Below are positions 26,306 to 35,390 of a DNA stretch of 64,000 nucleotides, in pieces. The DNA is from Clostridium estertheticum. GTDB lineage: Bacteria > Bacillota > Clostridia > Clostridiales > Clostridiaceae. Position 1 is the first letter of the stretch. Every line of letters starts with the position of its first letter. The notes beneath the pieces were generated by a model. The model ran no database searches and was not told where the DNA came from. It saw nothing but the letters and a program-made list of their open reading frames with translations. Both the position numbers and the translations under genes were made by a program. The stretch is from NCBI RefSeq assembly GCF_026650985.1, contig NZ_CP086239.1:930001-994000 (forward strand), read 5' to 3'.

Positions 26306-26760
26306 AAGCCGAAAAAATCGAGGGGATAGATAAAAGTGAATTTGAACCCTTAATTGTAGCTTTTTGTTGTAACTGGTGTAGTTATGCAGGAGCAGATTTA
26401 GCGGGGACAAGCAGATTAGCTTATCCTGCCAATGTTAAAATTATTAGGGTTCCATGCTCATGTAGAGTAAGTGAAAACTTTATACTTCGTGCATTTCAAC
26501 ATGGGGCTGACGGTGTAGTAATTGCCGGTTGTCATCCAGGGGATTGCCATTATACAAGCGGAAACTATCATACAAGACGTCGTTTTTCAATTTTGACAAA
26601 TTTGCTTGTATTTATGGGGATAGAAAAAGAACGTTTTAGAGTGGATTGGATTTCAGCAGCCGAGGGACAAAAATTTTCAAGCGTTATGAATGACGTATTA
26701 GAGAAAGTTCATAAACTTGGCCCTAATAGAAAGTTGAGGGATGAAAGATGGATAAGATAA
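26296..26760 (+). CDS. flxD: FlxD/MvhD-like [2Fe-2S] subunit
   Basis: 154 aa. The MvhD/FlpD signature FCCNWCSYAGADLAG (Cys24/25/28), VPCSCR (Cys54/56), GCHPGDCHY (Cys79/84) is intact. The protein links the electron-input module to HdrA. The ATG lies within hdrA after GGAGGTGG; the next gene starts 13 bases before its stop, so HdrA, FlxD and FlxC are translationally coupled. In bacteria without Mvh hydrogenase, the input comes from the FlxABC module, encoded next. Confidence 0.88.
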   Translation: MSIEAEKIEGIDKSEFEPLIVAFCCNWCSYAGADLAGTSRLAYPANVKIIRVPCSCRVSENFILRAFQHGADGVVIAGCHPGDCHYTSGNYHTRRRFSILTNLLVFMGIEKERFRVDWISAAEGQKFSSVMNDVLEKVHKLGPNRKLRDERWIR

Positions 26761-27731
26761 CACAAAAAATAAGAGAGACCGCAAAATTAGCCCTAGAAAA
26801 TGGGGAAGTAGAAAAAATTATAGGCTGGGAAAAGGGAGATACATTTGATGATTCTTATCCCGTATTTATAACAGATGTTGATAAAGTAGATTCTTTAGTA
26901 TGGGATTGTTTCTGCGTTAATAATCTAAGTAAATATTTGCTTAATGAATTAAAAGATAATAAAAAAGTAGGTATATTTTTAAAAGGATGCGATTCCCTTG
27001 GATTTAACCAACTTATAAATGACAACAGAGTAGATCGAAGCAAGGTTGTTGTTTATGGAATAGGTTGTCCTGGGATGATTGACCCAGAAAAAGTAAAAAA
27101 AGAAGGATTAGATAAAGGCCTTTTAAGTGTTAAAAGATCTGGGGATGAAATCATATTTGTAAAAAAAGATGGTGAAAAGAAGGTTACCTCAAAGGAATTT
27201 GAATATGATAAATGCATTAGATGTAGACGACCTAATCCTGTAGTGTATGATCAGTTAATGTCGGATACGGTAACTAGAGAAGTAGATCCACTAGAACGGT
27301 TTAAAGAGGTAGAAAAACTTGAAGCTCTAACTGATAAAGAAAGATCTGATTTTTGGGCAGCTCAATTTTCAAAATGCATAAGATGTAATGCTTGTCGTAA
27401 TATATGTCCTGCATGTAGTTGCGTAAAATGTATTTTTGACAACGATAAAGTTGATGTATCAGGTAAAGCAAATGTAGAAAGCGAAGAGCAGTTTTATCAT
27501 ATTATTAGGGCTTACCACGTTGGTGGTCGTTGCGTGGACTGTGGAGAATGTAGCAGAGTATGTCCAGCGAATATACCGCTTTACCTATTAAATAGTAAAA
27601 TAATGAAAGATATAAATGAGCTTTATGGTGAATATGATGCGGGAGTAGATCCAACTAAACAAGCCCCAATCGGAATGTTTAAACTGGATGATAGTGATTC
27701 ATTTACATCACACAGAGGTGGGAAAAAATGA
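26748..27731 (+). CDS. flxC: FlxC-like iron-sulfur protein
   Basis: 327 aa. An N-terminal domain (about 1-150) resembles the F420-hydrogenase beta/coenzyme-handling region (GIFLKGCDSLGFNQL, GIGCPGMID), followed by a CIRCRRPNP segment at 156 and two ferredoxin clusters: CIRCNACRNICP (210-220) and CVDCGECSRVCP (262-272). These fit the FlxC/FloxC family of electron-transfer proteins in Hdr-Flx operons. It should relay electrons from the NADH-oxidising FlxA toward FlxD. No membrane segments. It is coupled to flxD by overlap and to flxB by ATGA. The FlxB/FlxC assignment within the pair could be reversed. Confidence 0.72.
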   Translation: MDKITQKIRETAKLALENGEVEKIIGWEKGDTFDDSYPVFITDVDKVDSLVWDCFCVNNLSKYLLNELKDNKKVGIFLKGCDSLGFNQLINDNRVDRSKVVVYGIGCPGMIDPEKVKKEGLDKGLLSVKRSGDEIIFVKKDGEKKVTSKEFEYDKCIRCRRPNPVVYDQLMSDTVTREVDPLERFKEVEKLEALTDKERSDFWAAQFSKCIRCNACRNICPACSCVKCIFDNDKVDVSGKANVESEEQFYHIIRAYHVGGRCVDCGECSRVCPANIPLYLLNSKIMKDINELYGEYDAGVDPTKQAPIGMFKLDDSDSFTSHRGGKK

Positions 27732-28762
27732 TGAAGAAAATATTAAAGAATAAGTTTTCGGATCTTTTTAGTAAAATTGATGAATCTTATGAACTGTTTT
27801 TGCCTATTGAAGTGGATGGAAAAGTAAACTTTGATATGTGGAAACAAGGAGATACGGTGAATGTAGAAAAACTGAAAACTAATATTTCACCAAAAAGTTT
27901 TATTTTCCCACAAAGTGAAACCTACTTAAAGTTTAAAAGGGACGGAAAGAAACTTGAACTAGACAATGTAGGAGGAAAAAAAGAGGAGTATGTATTGTTT
28001 GGAGTAAGGCATTGCGATGCAAGGAGCTTTAAGCTACTTGACAATGTATTTCTCAGTGATCCTGTAGATGCTTTATACGAAGAAAGGCGAGAAAAAGGAA
28101 CTATCGTTTCCATGGCCTGTTTTAATCCTGCGGAAACTTGCTTTTGTAGTTCATTTGGGATTGAGCCACAAACAGCTTCGAAGGAAGTTGATGTTAACAC
28201 ATGGGATATTGGGGATAGCATACTTTGGGATCCACAAACTCAAAAAGGTGAAAACTTAACAAAGCAATTAAAGGATATTTTAGAAGATGTTACTGAACAG
28301 GATAAAAGTGAATTAAATGCATTACAAGAGGCTACAAATGATAAGTTAAAAGAGCTTCCTTTAGCAAACCTAGACCCTAAAAAAATAACGGGTGAGCTTA
28401 ATGAGTTATTTGAATCTGAAATTTGGGGAGAACTTAGTCAGCGGTGCTTAGGATGTGGTTCATGTACTTATGTATGTCCTACTTGTCATTGTTATGATAT
28501 TTCTGACTTTAAAGGGGATACATCTGGAGAAAGATTCCGTTGCTGGGATTCATGTATGTTCTCGGATTTTACTCTTATGGCACATGGAAATATCAGAAAA
28601 ACGCAGAAGGAAAGATTCAGGCAGCGTTTCATGCATAAGCTTGTTTATTATCCCAATAATAATGAGGGTGTATATGCTTGCGTTGGATGTGGAAGGTGCG
28701 TTGAAAAATGTCCAGTTCACTTGGATATTGTTAAAGTAATTAAAAAGTTGGGTGGTGAATAA
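27728..28762 (+). CDS. flxB: FlxB-like iron-sulfur protein (AsrA/HydB-type)
   Basis: 344 aa. It resembles 4Fe-4S dicluster proteins such as anaerobic sulfite reductase A and sulfhydrogenase beta subunits: VLFGVRHCDARSF near 100, then CLGCGSCTYVCPTCHCYDI near 240, RCWDSCMF, and the C-terminal CVGCGRCVEKCPVHLDI at about 318. In Flx modules this type of protein sits next to the NADH-binding FlxA. Start ATG at 27728 overlaps the flxC stop (ATGA); a second ATG follows immediately. GAGGTGGG is upstream. It is soluble. Confidence 0.75.
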   Translation: MMKKILKNKFSDLFSKIDESYELFLPIEVDGKVNFDMWKQGDTVNVEKLKTNISPKSFIFPQSETYLKFKRDGKKLELDNVGGKKEEYVLFGVRHCDARSFKLLDNVFLSDPVDALYEERREKGTIVSMACFNPAETCFCSSFGIEPQTASKEVDVNTWDIGDSILWDPQTQKGENLTKQLKDILEDVTEQDKSELNALQEATNDKLKELPLANLDPKKITGELNELFESEIWGELSQRCLGCGSCTYVCPTCHCYDISDFKGDTSGERFRCWDSCMFSDFTLMAHGNIRKTQKERFRQRFMHKLVYYPNNNEGVYACVGCGRCVEKCPVHLDIVKVIKKLGGE

Positions 28763-28763
28763 A

Positions 28764-29615
28764 ATGAGCTGTACTTGTAATGAACATGAACATGTGAACC
28801 CTTTAATGCCAGAAATAGCTGAGATAATTGATGTTAGAAAAGATACACATGATGTAACTACTTTTAGAGTTACAAAACCTGGTGGTGGAAAACCATTTGA
28901 ACATATGCCAGGTCAATGTGCAATGATTTCGGTTCCTCCACTTGGAGAAGCTATTTTCTCAATCACTTCTTCTCCAACGCAAAAAGATTATATGGAGTTT
29001 AGTGTAAAAAGATGTGGTGTGGTTACAGAATATCTACATGGTTTAGAGGTAGGCAGTGAAATCGGAATAAGAGGACCCTATGGAAATAATTTTCCTGTTA
29101 ATGATGAACTAAAAGGAAAAGACCTTCTTTTCATCGGTGGTGGAATAGGTTTAGCACCTATTCGTTCTGTTATAAACTATGTAATGGATAATAGAGAAAA
29201 TTACGGAAAGGTAGATATTCTATATGGATCAAGATCACCTGAAGATCTTGTTTTTCAAAAGGACATCTTTGAAAACTGGCCATCAAGGCCTAATACAGAG
29301 GTTCATTTAACTGTTGATAGAGAAGCCGAAGGGTGGGAAGGACATGTAGGATTTGTTCCATCTTACGTTAAAGAAATTGGATTTGATACAAATAAAGTAG
29401 CCTTGTTATGTGGGCCACCTATCATGATTAAATATACTCTTCAAACACTTATGGAAATAGGATTTAAGAAGGATCAGGTATACACAACTTTAGAATTAAA
29501 AATGAAATGCGGCGTAGGAAAATGTGGACGTTGTAATATTGGAGATAAATATGTGTGTAAAGATGGTCCAGTATTTAGATGTGATGAAATAGATGAACTT
29601 CCTGATGAATATTAA
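28764..29615 (+). CDS. flxA: FlxA-like FAD/NAD(P)-binding oxidoreductase
   Basis: 283 aa, ferredoxin-NADP reductase fold. FAD-binding HMPGQCAMISVP and IFSITSSP; NAD-binding LLFIGGGIGLAPIRS; and a C-terminal [2Fe-2S] loop CGVGKCGRCNIGDKYVC, as in dihydroorotate dehydrogenase K-type and AsrB subunits. It is the most likely entry point for NADH electrons. The ATG at 28764 is chosen because GGGTGGTG is 6 bases upstream; two in-frame GTG codons at 28752 and 28755 lie inside or next to this site. It overlaps nothing by that choice; flxB ends 2 bases before it. Confidence 0.85.
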   Translation: MSCTCNEHEHVNPLMPEIAEIIDVRKDTHDVTTFRVTKPGGGKPFEHMPGQCAMISVPPLGEAIFSITSSPTQKDYMEFSVKRCGVVTEYLHGLEVGSEIGIRGPYGNNFPVNDELKGKDLLFIGGGIGLAPIRSVINYVMDNRENYGKVDILYGSRSPEDLVFQKDIFENWPSRPNTEVHLTVDREAEGWEGHVGFVPSYVKEIGFDTNKVALLCGPPIMIKYTLQTLMEIGFKKDQVYTTLELKMKCGVGKCGRCNIGDKYVCKDGPVFRCDEIDELPDEY

Positions 29616-29671
29616 TAATAAATCGGTTAAAACCATCCCATTAAAGATTTGGGATAAAGGAGGCATATAAA

Positions 29672-30352
29672 ATGTCCAATAAAGAAATGGTGGAAATATA
29701 CATATTAAATAAAAAATATTCTGTACCTTCAAGCCTTACAATTATGGATTCGATGGAGTATGCAGGGTACAAATTAGTAAGAGGATGTGGATGTAGGGGC
29801 GGCTTTTGCGGTGCTTGTTCCACAATATATAGAATTAAAGGCAAGAATGAATTAAAGGTATGTTTAGCATGTCAAACTAAGGTTGAAGATGGTATGTATC
29901 TTACTCAATTACCATTTTTCCCTGGAGACAAAAGAACTTATGATATGAACGAACTAGCGCCAACGGCTGATACAATGATGAAGCTTTATCCTGAAATATA
30001 TAGCTGTATTGGTTGTAATTCATGTACGAAGGGGTGCCCACAAGGTCTTAATGTTATGCAGTATATTGCCAGTGCTCAAAGAGGAGATATTGAGAAATGT
30101 GCTCATGAATCTTTTGATTGTGTTATGTGCGGAATTTGTGCATCTAGGTGCCCAGCAGGTATTACTCATTATCAAGTAGCGATGCTTGCTCGAAGACTTA
30201 CAGGCAAATACATTGCTCCTGAAACAGAAGATTTGACAAAAAGGGTAAAAGAAATTCAAGAAGGCACTTATGATGATTCAATGAAAGAATTAATGATTAA
30301 AAGTATAGATGAATTAAAGGAATTATATAACACAAGAGATATTACAAAGTAA
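29672..30352 (+). CDS. Fumarate-reductase-type iron-sulfur subunit (FrdB/TfrB N-domain-like)
   Basis: 226 aa. The N-terminal [2Fe-2S] domain has Cys41/46/49/64 (GCGCRGGFCGACS). Two cubane motifs follow: CIGCNSCTKGCPQG (112-122) and CVMCGICASRCPAG (150-160). In thiol:fumarate reductase of methanogens the equivalent subunit is fused to an HdrB-like CCG domain; here HdrB is a separate gene eight positions upstream. There is no partner membrane anchor (FrdC/D) in the cluster. It should pass electrons to the flavoprotein encoded next. Good ribosome site AAAGGAGGC. Spacing of 56 bases from flxA and 50 to the flavoprotein gene supports co-transcription. Confidence 0.82.
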   Translation: MSNKEMVEIYILNKKYSVPSSLTIMDSMEYAGYKLVRGCGCRGGFCGACSTIYRIKGKNELKVCLACQTKVEDGMYLTQLPFFPGDKRTYDMNELAPTADTMMKLYPEIYSCIGCNSCTKGCPQGLNVMQYIASAQRGDIEKCAHESFDCVMCGICASRCPAGITHYQVAMLARRLTGKYIAPETEDLTKRVKEIQEGTYDDSMKELMIKSIDELKELYNTRDITK

Positions 30353-30402
30353 AGAGCACCAATAAATCTCATAAAATATAGGTTTACCAGGGAGGTATTT
30401 TA

Positions 30403-32013
30403 ATGTATACAGCAGAAATGAGGGTGCTAATAAAGAAGGTAGAGGCCACACGTGAGCAAAGACTAGGAGTTCAGTTTCCGAGGATGAGTGCTAAGGAAAA
30501 GGAAGATATATTAAAGGAAAATTATCCGGATTATAAGGAAGATGAGTTCAAAAATCTAAGTGTTGGACCAAGCAAAGGATCTAAGGTTCCATTACAACTT
30601 GCAGAACTTATTGAAGCTAAAAGTAGACTTCAAAATTTAGACATGGATTTAACTAAAGTAGATTATGATGTAGATGTTTTGATAATAGGTGGAGGAGGAG
30701 CTGGAGCATCAGCAGCTCTAGAAGCCCACAAAACAGGAGCCAATGTATTGATTGCCACAAAATTACGTTTTGGTGATGCCAATACGATGATGGCTGAAGG
30801 TGGAATACAGGCTGCAGATAAGCCAGATGATTCTCCTGCAAAACATTACATGGATGTAATGGGAGGCGGACATTTTACCAATAAAAAAGAACTTGTTAAT
30901 GCTCTTGTAATGGATGCTCCAGGAGCAATAAAATGGTTAAATGAACTTGGGGTAATGTTTGATAAAGAAAAAGATGGTACAATGGTCACTACCCACGGAG
31001 GTGGAACATCAAGAAAAAGAATGCATGCTGCAGCTGACTATTCAGGAGCTGAAATCATGCGTGTCCTTAGGGATGAAGTTATTAACAAAGGTATCGAAGT
31101 GGTAGAATTCTCACCTGCAGTGGAGATAATTCTAGACAAGGATGGTAAGGCTGCTGGAGCTGTATTATTCAATATAGAAACAGAGGAATATCTAATAGCA
31201 AGAGCTAAAACTGTTATTATAACAACAGGAGGTGCCGGACGACTTCATTATCAAGGTTTTCCTACAACAAATCATTATGGCGCTACAGCGGACGGGTTAA
31301 TACTTGGATATAGAGCAGGAGCTGAACTCATTTTCGCAGATGCTGTGCAGTATCACCCTACAGGAGTAGCATATCCTCCACAAATTTTTGGAGCACTTGT
31401 TACGGAGAAGGTTCGTAGTTTAGGGGCAACACCTCTAAATATTGATGGTGAGCAATTTACTTATCATCTTGAAACCAGGGATGTGGAGACATCTGCATTA
31501 ATTAGAGAATGTCATATAAGAAATAAGGGTATTGATACAGCTGCAGGGGAAAAAGGCATATGGCTAGATACTCCTTTAATAGAATTAATTAATGGTGAAG
31601 GAACAATTGAAAAGAGACTTCCAGCAATGCTCAGAATGTACCAAAAATTTGGCATTGATATGAGAATAGATCCAATTCTCGTATATCCAACACTCCATTA
31701 TCAAAATGGAGGACTTTTAATTGATGAAAATGGTCAAACTAAGGTAGAAAACCTTTATGTGGCAGGAGAAGCTTCAGGGGGAATCCACGGTAGTAACAGG
31801 CTAATGGGTAATTCACTATTAGATATTATTGTTTTTGGACGTAGAGCAGGGTCACATGCAGGCGAAAATTGCAAAAATGTTAATGTGAAAGAACTTAGTC
31901 TTGATCATGTTAAAAAATACCATAGGAGTCTTTGCGAAAATGGTATAATTACAGATAAAATTTCTCCTATGTTGTTACCACATTATACTCATGGAAGAGA
32001 AAATAATAAATAA
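30403..32013 (+). CDS. Fumarate reductase/succinate dehydrogenase-type flavoprotein
   Basis: 536 aa. FAD-binding IIGGGGAGASAALEA at about 94-108; NTMMAEGG at 127-134; TTGGAGRLHYQG and QYHPTG near the dicarboxylate site; GEASGGIHGSNRLMGNSLLD at the C-terminal FAD loop. The His of the SHTxxAEGG motif that carries covalent FAD in membrane fumarate reductases is Asn here, so FAD is probably non-covalent. The FAD motif starts about 95 residues in, behind an extra helical extension (PRMSAKEKEDILKENYPDYK), and the usual C-terminal capping region is short. Fumarate is the likely substrate because fumarase genes follow; aspartate oxidase is less likely. It needs the preceding Fe-S subunit. Confidence 0.8.
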   Translation: MYTAEMRVLIKKVEATREQRLGVQFPRMSAKEKEDILKENYPDYKEDEFKNLSVGPSKGSKVPLQLAELIEAKSRLQNLDMDLTKVDYDVDVLIIGGGGAGASAALEAHKTGANVLIATKLRFGDANTMMAEGGIQAADKPDDSPAKHYMDVMGGGHFTNKKELVNALVMDAPGAIKWLNELGVMFDKEKDGTMVTTHGGGTSRKRMHAAADYSGAEIMRVLRDEVINKGIEVVEFSPAVEIILDKDGKAAGAVLFNIETEEYLIARAKTVIITTGGAGRLHYQGFPTTNHYGATADGLILGYRAGAELIFADAVQYHPTGVAYPPQIFGALVTEKVRSLGATPLNIDGEQFTYHLETRDVETSALIRECHIRNKGIDTAAGEKGIWLDTPLIELINGEGTIEKRLPAMLRMYQKFGIDMRIDPILVYPTLHYQNGGLLIDENGQTKVENLYVAGEASGGIHGSNRLMGNSLLDIIVFGRRAGSHAGENCKNVNVKELSLDHVKKYHRSLCENGIITDKISPMLLPHYTHGRENNK

Positions 32014-32105
32014 TAAAACTAAATGTAACATAGTTTGAAAGGCGATGATATAAAAAAATAGATTATTGCTTTGAAAATTAAAAAAATGGAAGGAGTTGTT
32101 GGTTC

Positions 32106-32948
32106 ATGCGTAAAGTGGATGTAAAAGAAATTGAAAATGCTTTAAAAGACATGAGTATTAAGACTAATTTTTATGTGGGAGAAGACGTATTATGCGCCTT
32201 TCACAAAGCCGAAAAGGAAGAAACATCTCCTGTAGGAAGAGATATAATAAGTAATTTACTTAAAAATGCTGAAATTGCGAAAAATGATCAAGTCCCAATT
32301 TGTCAGGATACAGGTATGGCTGTAGTATTTGTAGAAGTAGGTCAAGAAGTTGAGTTAATAGGTGGAAATATTACAGATGCCATTAATGAAGGAGTACGAC
32401 GTGGATATAAAGAAGGATATTTAAGGAAATCCGTTGTAGAAGATCCTTTAAAACGAAAAAACACAGGGGACAATACTCCTGCTGTAATCTATTATGATAT
32501 TGTGCCAGGTGATAAAGTCAAAGTAACATTAGCTCCAAAAGGTTTTGGTAGTGAGAATATGAGTAGATTAAAAATGCTTAAACCATCAGATGGATTAGCT
32601 GGTGTACTTGATTTTGTTGTAGAAGCGGTTTCACTTGCAGGTCCAAATCCATGTCCACCTATTGTTGTAGGTGTTGGAATTGGAGGTACATCAGATAAAG
32701 CAATGTATCTTGCTAAGAAAGCTTTAACAAGAGATATTGGTAGTCATAATGAAACTGAGCATTTAAAAGAAATTGAGTTAACTTTACTAGAAAAAATTAA
32801 TGCACTAGGAATAGGACCTCAAGGACTAGGTGGAAATACTACAGCCCTTGCTGTTAATGTGGAAGCTTTTGCAACACATATTGCTGGATTACCAGTGGCA
32901 GTAAATATTAATTGTCATGTTGCAAGACATGCAATAACAATAATATAG
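32106..32948 (+). CDS. Class I fumarase (or tartrate dehydratase), alpha subunit
   Basis: 280 aa, the N-terminal half of the Fe-S-dependent fumarase family in its two-subunit form. The cluster cysteines are Cys66 (VPICQDTGM), Cys183 (GPNPCPP) and Cys270 (NINCHVARHA). It dehydrates malate to fumarate reversibly, with an oxygen-sensitive [4Fe-4S] cluster. L-tartrate dehydratase TtdA is a close relative and cannot be excluded, but the adjacent fumarate-reductase-type genes favour fumarase. The ribosome site is GGAAGGAG. A 92-base gap from the flavoprotein gene shows no terminator. Confidence 0.85.
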   Translation: MRKVDVKEIENALKDMSIKTNFYVGEDVLCAFHKAEKEETSPVGRDIISNLLKNAEIAKNDQVPICQDTGMAVVFVEVGQEVELIGGNITDAINEGVRRGYKEGYLRKSVVEDPLKRKNTGDNTPAVIYYDIVPGDKVKVTLAPKGFGSENMSRLKMLKPSDGLAGVLDFVVEAVSLAGPNPCPPIVVGVGIGGTSDKAMYLAKKALTRDIGSHNETEHLKEIELTLLEKINALGIGPQGLGGNTTALAVNVEAFATHIAGLPVAVNINCHVARHAITII

Positions 32949-32960
32949 GGAGGGGTAAAA

Positions 32961-33512
32961 ATGGAAATCAAACATATAACTACTCCATTAACACAGGAGA
33001 AGTTAAAGAGTTTAAAATCAGGAGATAGTGTCTTAATATCAGGAACTATGTATACAGGAAGAGATGCAGCTCATCAAAGGTTAGTAGATGCAATCAACAA
33101 TGGCGAAAAATTACCTTTTGATCCAAAAGATGCAATTATATATTATGTAGGACCTGCTCCAACTAAACCTGGAAATGTAATAGGATCTGCTGGTCCAACT
33201 ACTAGTTATAGAATGGATGATTTGACTGTTCCGCTTCTTGAACTAGGTCTTACTGGAATGATTGGAAAAGGACTTAGAAGCAAAACCGTAGTAGATTCAA
33301 TGAAGAAAAATGGCGCTATTTATTTTGCTGCAATAGGAGGAGCTGGAGCTCTCATTTCTAAATCAATAAAAGAATGCGAAATTATTGCTTTTGAAGATTT
33401 GGGTCCAGAAGCTGTTAGGAAACTTACTGTAGTAGATTTCCCAGCCGTTGTTGTAATAGACAGTGAAGGTAATAATCTTTATGAGACAGAAAGAAAAAAA
33501 TATCAAAAATAG
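32961..33512 (+). CDS. Class I fumarase (or tartrate dehydratase), beta subunit
   Basis: 183 aa, C-terminal half of class I fumarase. ISGTMYTGRDAAHQRL and YYVGPAPTKPGNVIGSAGPT are the conserved substrate-binding segments, followed by GAIYFAAIGGAGALI. It is 12 bases from the alpha subunit, with ribosome site AGGGAGGGG. Together the two subunits make the active dehydratase. In this cluster they supply fumarate from malate for the reductase. Confidence 0.86.
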   Translation: MEIKHITTPLTQEKLKSLKSGDSVLISGTMYTGRDAAHQRLVDAINNGEKLPFDPKDAIIYYVGPAPTKPGNVIGSAGPTTSYRMDDLTVPLLELGLTGMIGKGLRSKTVVDSMKKNGAIYFAAIGGAGALISKSIKECEIIAFEDLGPEAVRKLTVVDFPAVVVIDSEGNNLYETERKKYQK

Positions 33513-33636
33513 AATAGCAAGATAATTTAGTAGAATTAAATTGGGGGGCGTATTAATTAAGTACAAGCCCCCTTATAAATAATAAGTTATGGTAGCTAAA
33601 GTATTTACAAATAAGTAAAGTAAGGGAGCTTTAATT

Positions 33637-35067
33637 ATGACAAAAAGTTCTAGTAATTCGTTATATTCTGATAAGTATATTAAGTTTTTAATAGCAATTA
33701 TCGTAGGTATTATTATATGGTTTATACCAGCTCCTATTGGAGTTAAACCTCAGGCCTGGCACATGCTTGCAATTTTTGTTGCAACAATCGTAGGGTGTAT
33801 TTTAAAACCGTTTCCAATTGGAGCGTTGTCTATAATAGGATTAACTGTATCAATTCTATCGGGAACTGTAACTACAAAAATTGCAATTGAAGGTTTTGGC
33901 AATAGCAGTATATGGCTTATAGTTATGGCATTCTTTATTTCGAGAGGTTTCATAAAAACAGGTCTCGGAACAAGAGTCGCTTATCTATTTGTAAGATCCT
34001 TCGGGAAAAAGACCCTTGGGCTTTGTTATTCAATTATTTTCTGTGATCTTGTAATAGCGCCTGCTACTCCAAGTAACACAGCAAGAGCAGGTGGAATAAT
34101 TTATCCTATCATAAAATCTCTTTCGGAAGCTTTTGGTTCGAAACCTGAGGATGGAACTGAAAGAAAAATAGGATCATTTCTTATATTCTGTGAATTTCAT
34201 GGAGATATTATAACTTCTGCAATGTTTATGACAGCGATGGCAGGCAATCCATTAGCTCAGAGTCTTGCCGCAACTTTTGGAGTTAAAATTACTTGGCTTG
34301 GGTGGTTTATAGCGGCTATTGTTCCAGGTGTTATTTCTCTTATAGTAATACCTCTTATAATTTATAAACTATATGCACCGGAAATTAAAAGCACTCCTGA
34401 TGCACCAAAATTTGCCAATGATGCCCTAAAAGAAATGGGACCACTTAAAAGAAGTGAAAAATTCATGGCGTTAATATTTGTTATAGTACTTCTCTTATGG
34501 GTAACAGGAACCATAACTAATATAGATGCAACGCTTACAGCATTTATTGGACTTTCTCTTCTTTTAACTACTGAAGTTCTAACTTGGGATGATGTAAAGA
34601 GTGAAAAGGGAGCTTGGGATACGCTAATGTGGTTCTCCGTACTTGTTATGATGGCAACTCAGCTTAATAAACTTGGACTAATCCCATGGTTTAGTAATGC
34701 AATTGGACAAAATGTAAAGGGATTTAGTTGGCCAATTATTTTAATTGTTTTACTTTTAGCTTATTTCTATAGTCACTATATTTTTGCAAGTTCAACAGCA
34801 CATGTAAGTGCTATGTATTCAGCATTCCTTGGAGTTGCAATAGCAGGAGGCGTTCCACCTATGCTTGCAGCTATAAGTTTAGGAGTATTTGGAAATCTAT
34901 TTGCTTCAACAACTCATTATAGTAGTGGTCCTGCACCTATTCTTTTTGGTTCAGGTTATGTAAGCCAAAATAAATGGTGGAGTTTAAACTTTATTCTTGG
35001 AATAGTATACTTTATTATATGGATTGGTGGAGGTTTAGTATGGTGGAAAATTATTGGATTATATTAG
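33637..35067 (+). CDS. DASS-family dicarboxylate transporter (CitT/TtdT-like)
   Basis: 476 aa integral membrane protein with about 11-13 hydrophobic segments. The DASS/SLC13 signature appears as two related halves: ATPSNTARAGG (first SNT motif, about 143-153) and SSTAHVSAMY (second, about 385-394). Family members carry citrate, tartrate, malate, fumarate or succinate, either with Na+ or as antiporters. As the last gene of a fumarate-reducing cluster it probably exchanges incoming malate or fumarate for outgoing succinate. The ribosome site is AAGGGAG. A terminator follows at 35147-35175. The substrate is inferred from context. Confidence 0.83.
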   Translation: MTKSSSNSLYSDKYIKFLIAIIVGIIIWFIPAPIGVKPQAWHMLAIFVATIVGCILKPFPIGALSIIGLTVSILSGTVTTKIAIEGFGNSSIWLIVMAFFISRGFIKTGLGTRVAYLFVRSFGKKTLGLCYSIIFCDLVIAPATPSNTARAGGIIYPIIKSLSEAFGSKPEDGTERKIGSFLIFCEFHGDIITSAMFMTAMAGNPLAQSLAATFGVKITWLGWFIAAIVPGVISLIVIPLIIYKLYAPEIKSTPDAPKFANDALKEMGPLKRSEKFMALIFVIVLLLWVTGTITNIDATLTAFIGLSLLLTTEVLTWDDVKSEKGAWDTLMWFSVLVMMATQLNKLGLIPWFSNAIGQNVKGFSWPIILIVLLLAYFYSHYIFASSTAHVSAMYSAFLGVAIAGGVPPMLAAISLGVFGNLFASTTHYSSGPAPILFGSGYVSQNKWWSLNFILGIVYFIIWIGGGLVWWKIIGLY

Positions 35068-35390
35068 ATATAATTCAATAAGCATTAAAGCTATTTAATG
35101 ACATTGTTAACTAACTTATGAAAAAATAAGCATTATTTATTATGATAAAACATCTATAGATATTATAGGTGTTTTTATTGTGTCTGAGGCATAGATTTGT
35201 TATTTAATTATATTAACATAATAAACTTTCATAACTATATAGAAACTTTTACAGTATAAACTAATAGTATATAAATAAAAGTATAGAAAACAAATCAAAT
35301 ATATTAAACATGTTTGTTAAAAAGTGATAAATAAACATGTCTTAGCATAATTATATTGTAAAAGTAGCAAGAGATAGGGGGAAATACCTA
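35068..35390. other. Intergenic region after the dicarboxylate operon
   Basis: 323 bases with one terminator-like hairpin (35147-35175) and AT-rich sequence before the glycosyltransferase gene. No further feature was recognised. Confidence 0.5.
35147..35175 (+). terminator. Rho-independent terminator of the hdr-flx-fumarate operon
   Basis: Stem AAAACATCTATA / TATAGGTGTTTT (one G-U) with a GATAT loop and further T residues (TTTTTATT). Confidence 0.7.

Noticed and set aside
32106-33512. L-tartrate dehydratase instead of fumarase
   Set aside because: Tartrate dehydratase is close in sequence, and a CitT/TtdT-like carrier lies downstream, but the fumarate-reductase-type genes beside it make fumarase more coherent. 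It remains an alternative rather than the main call.
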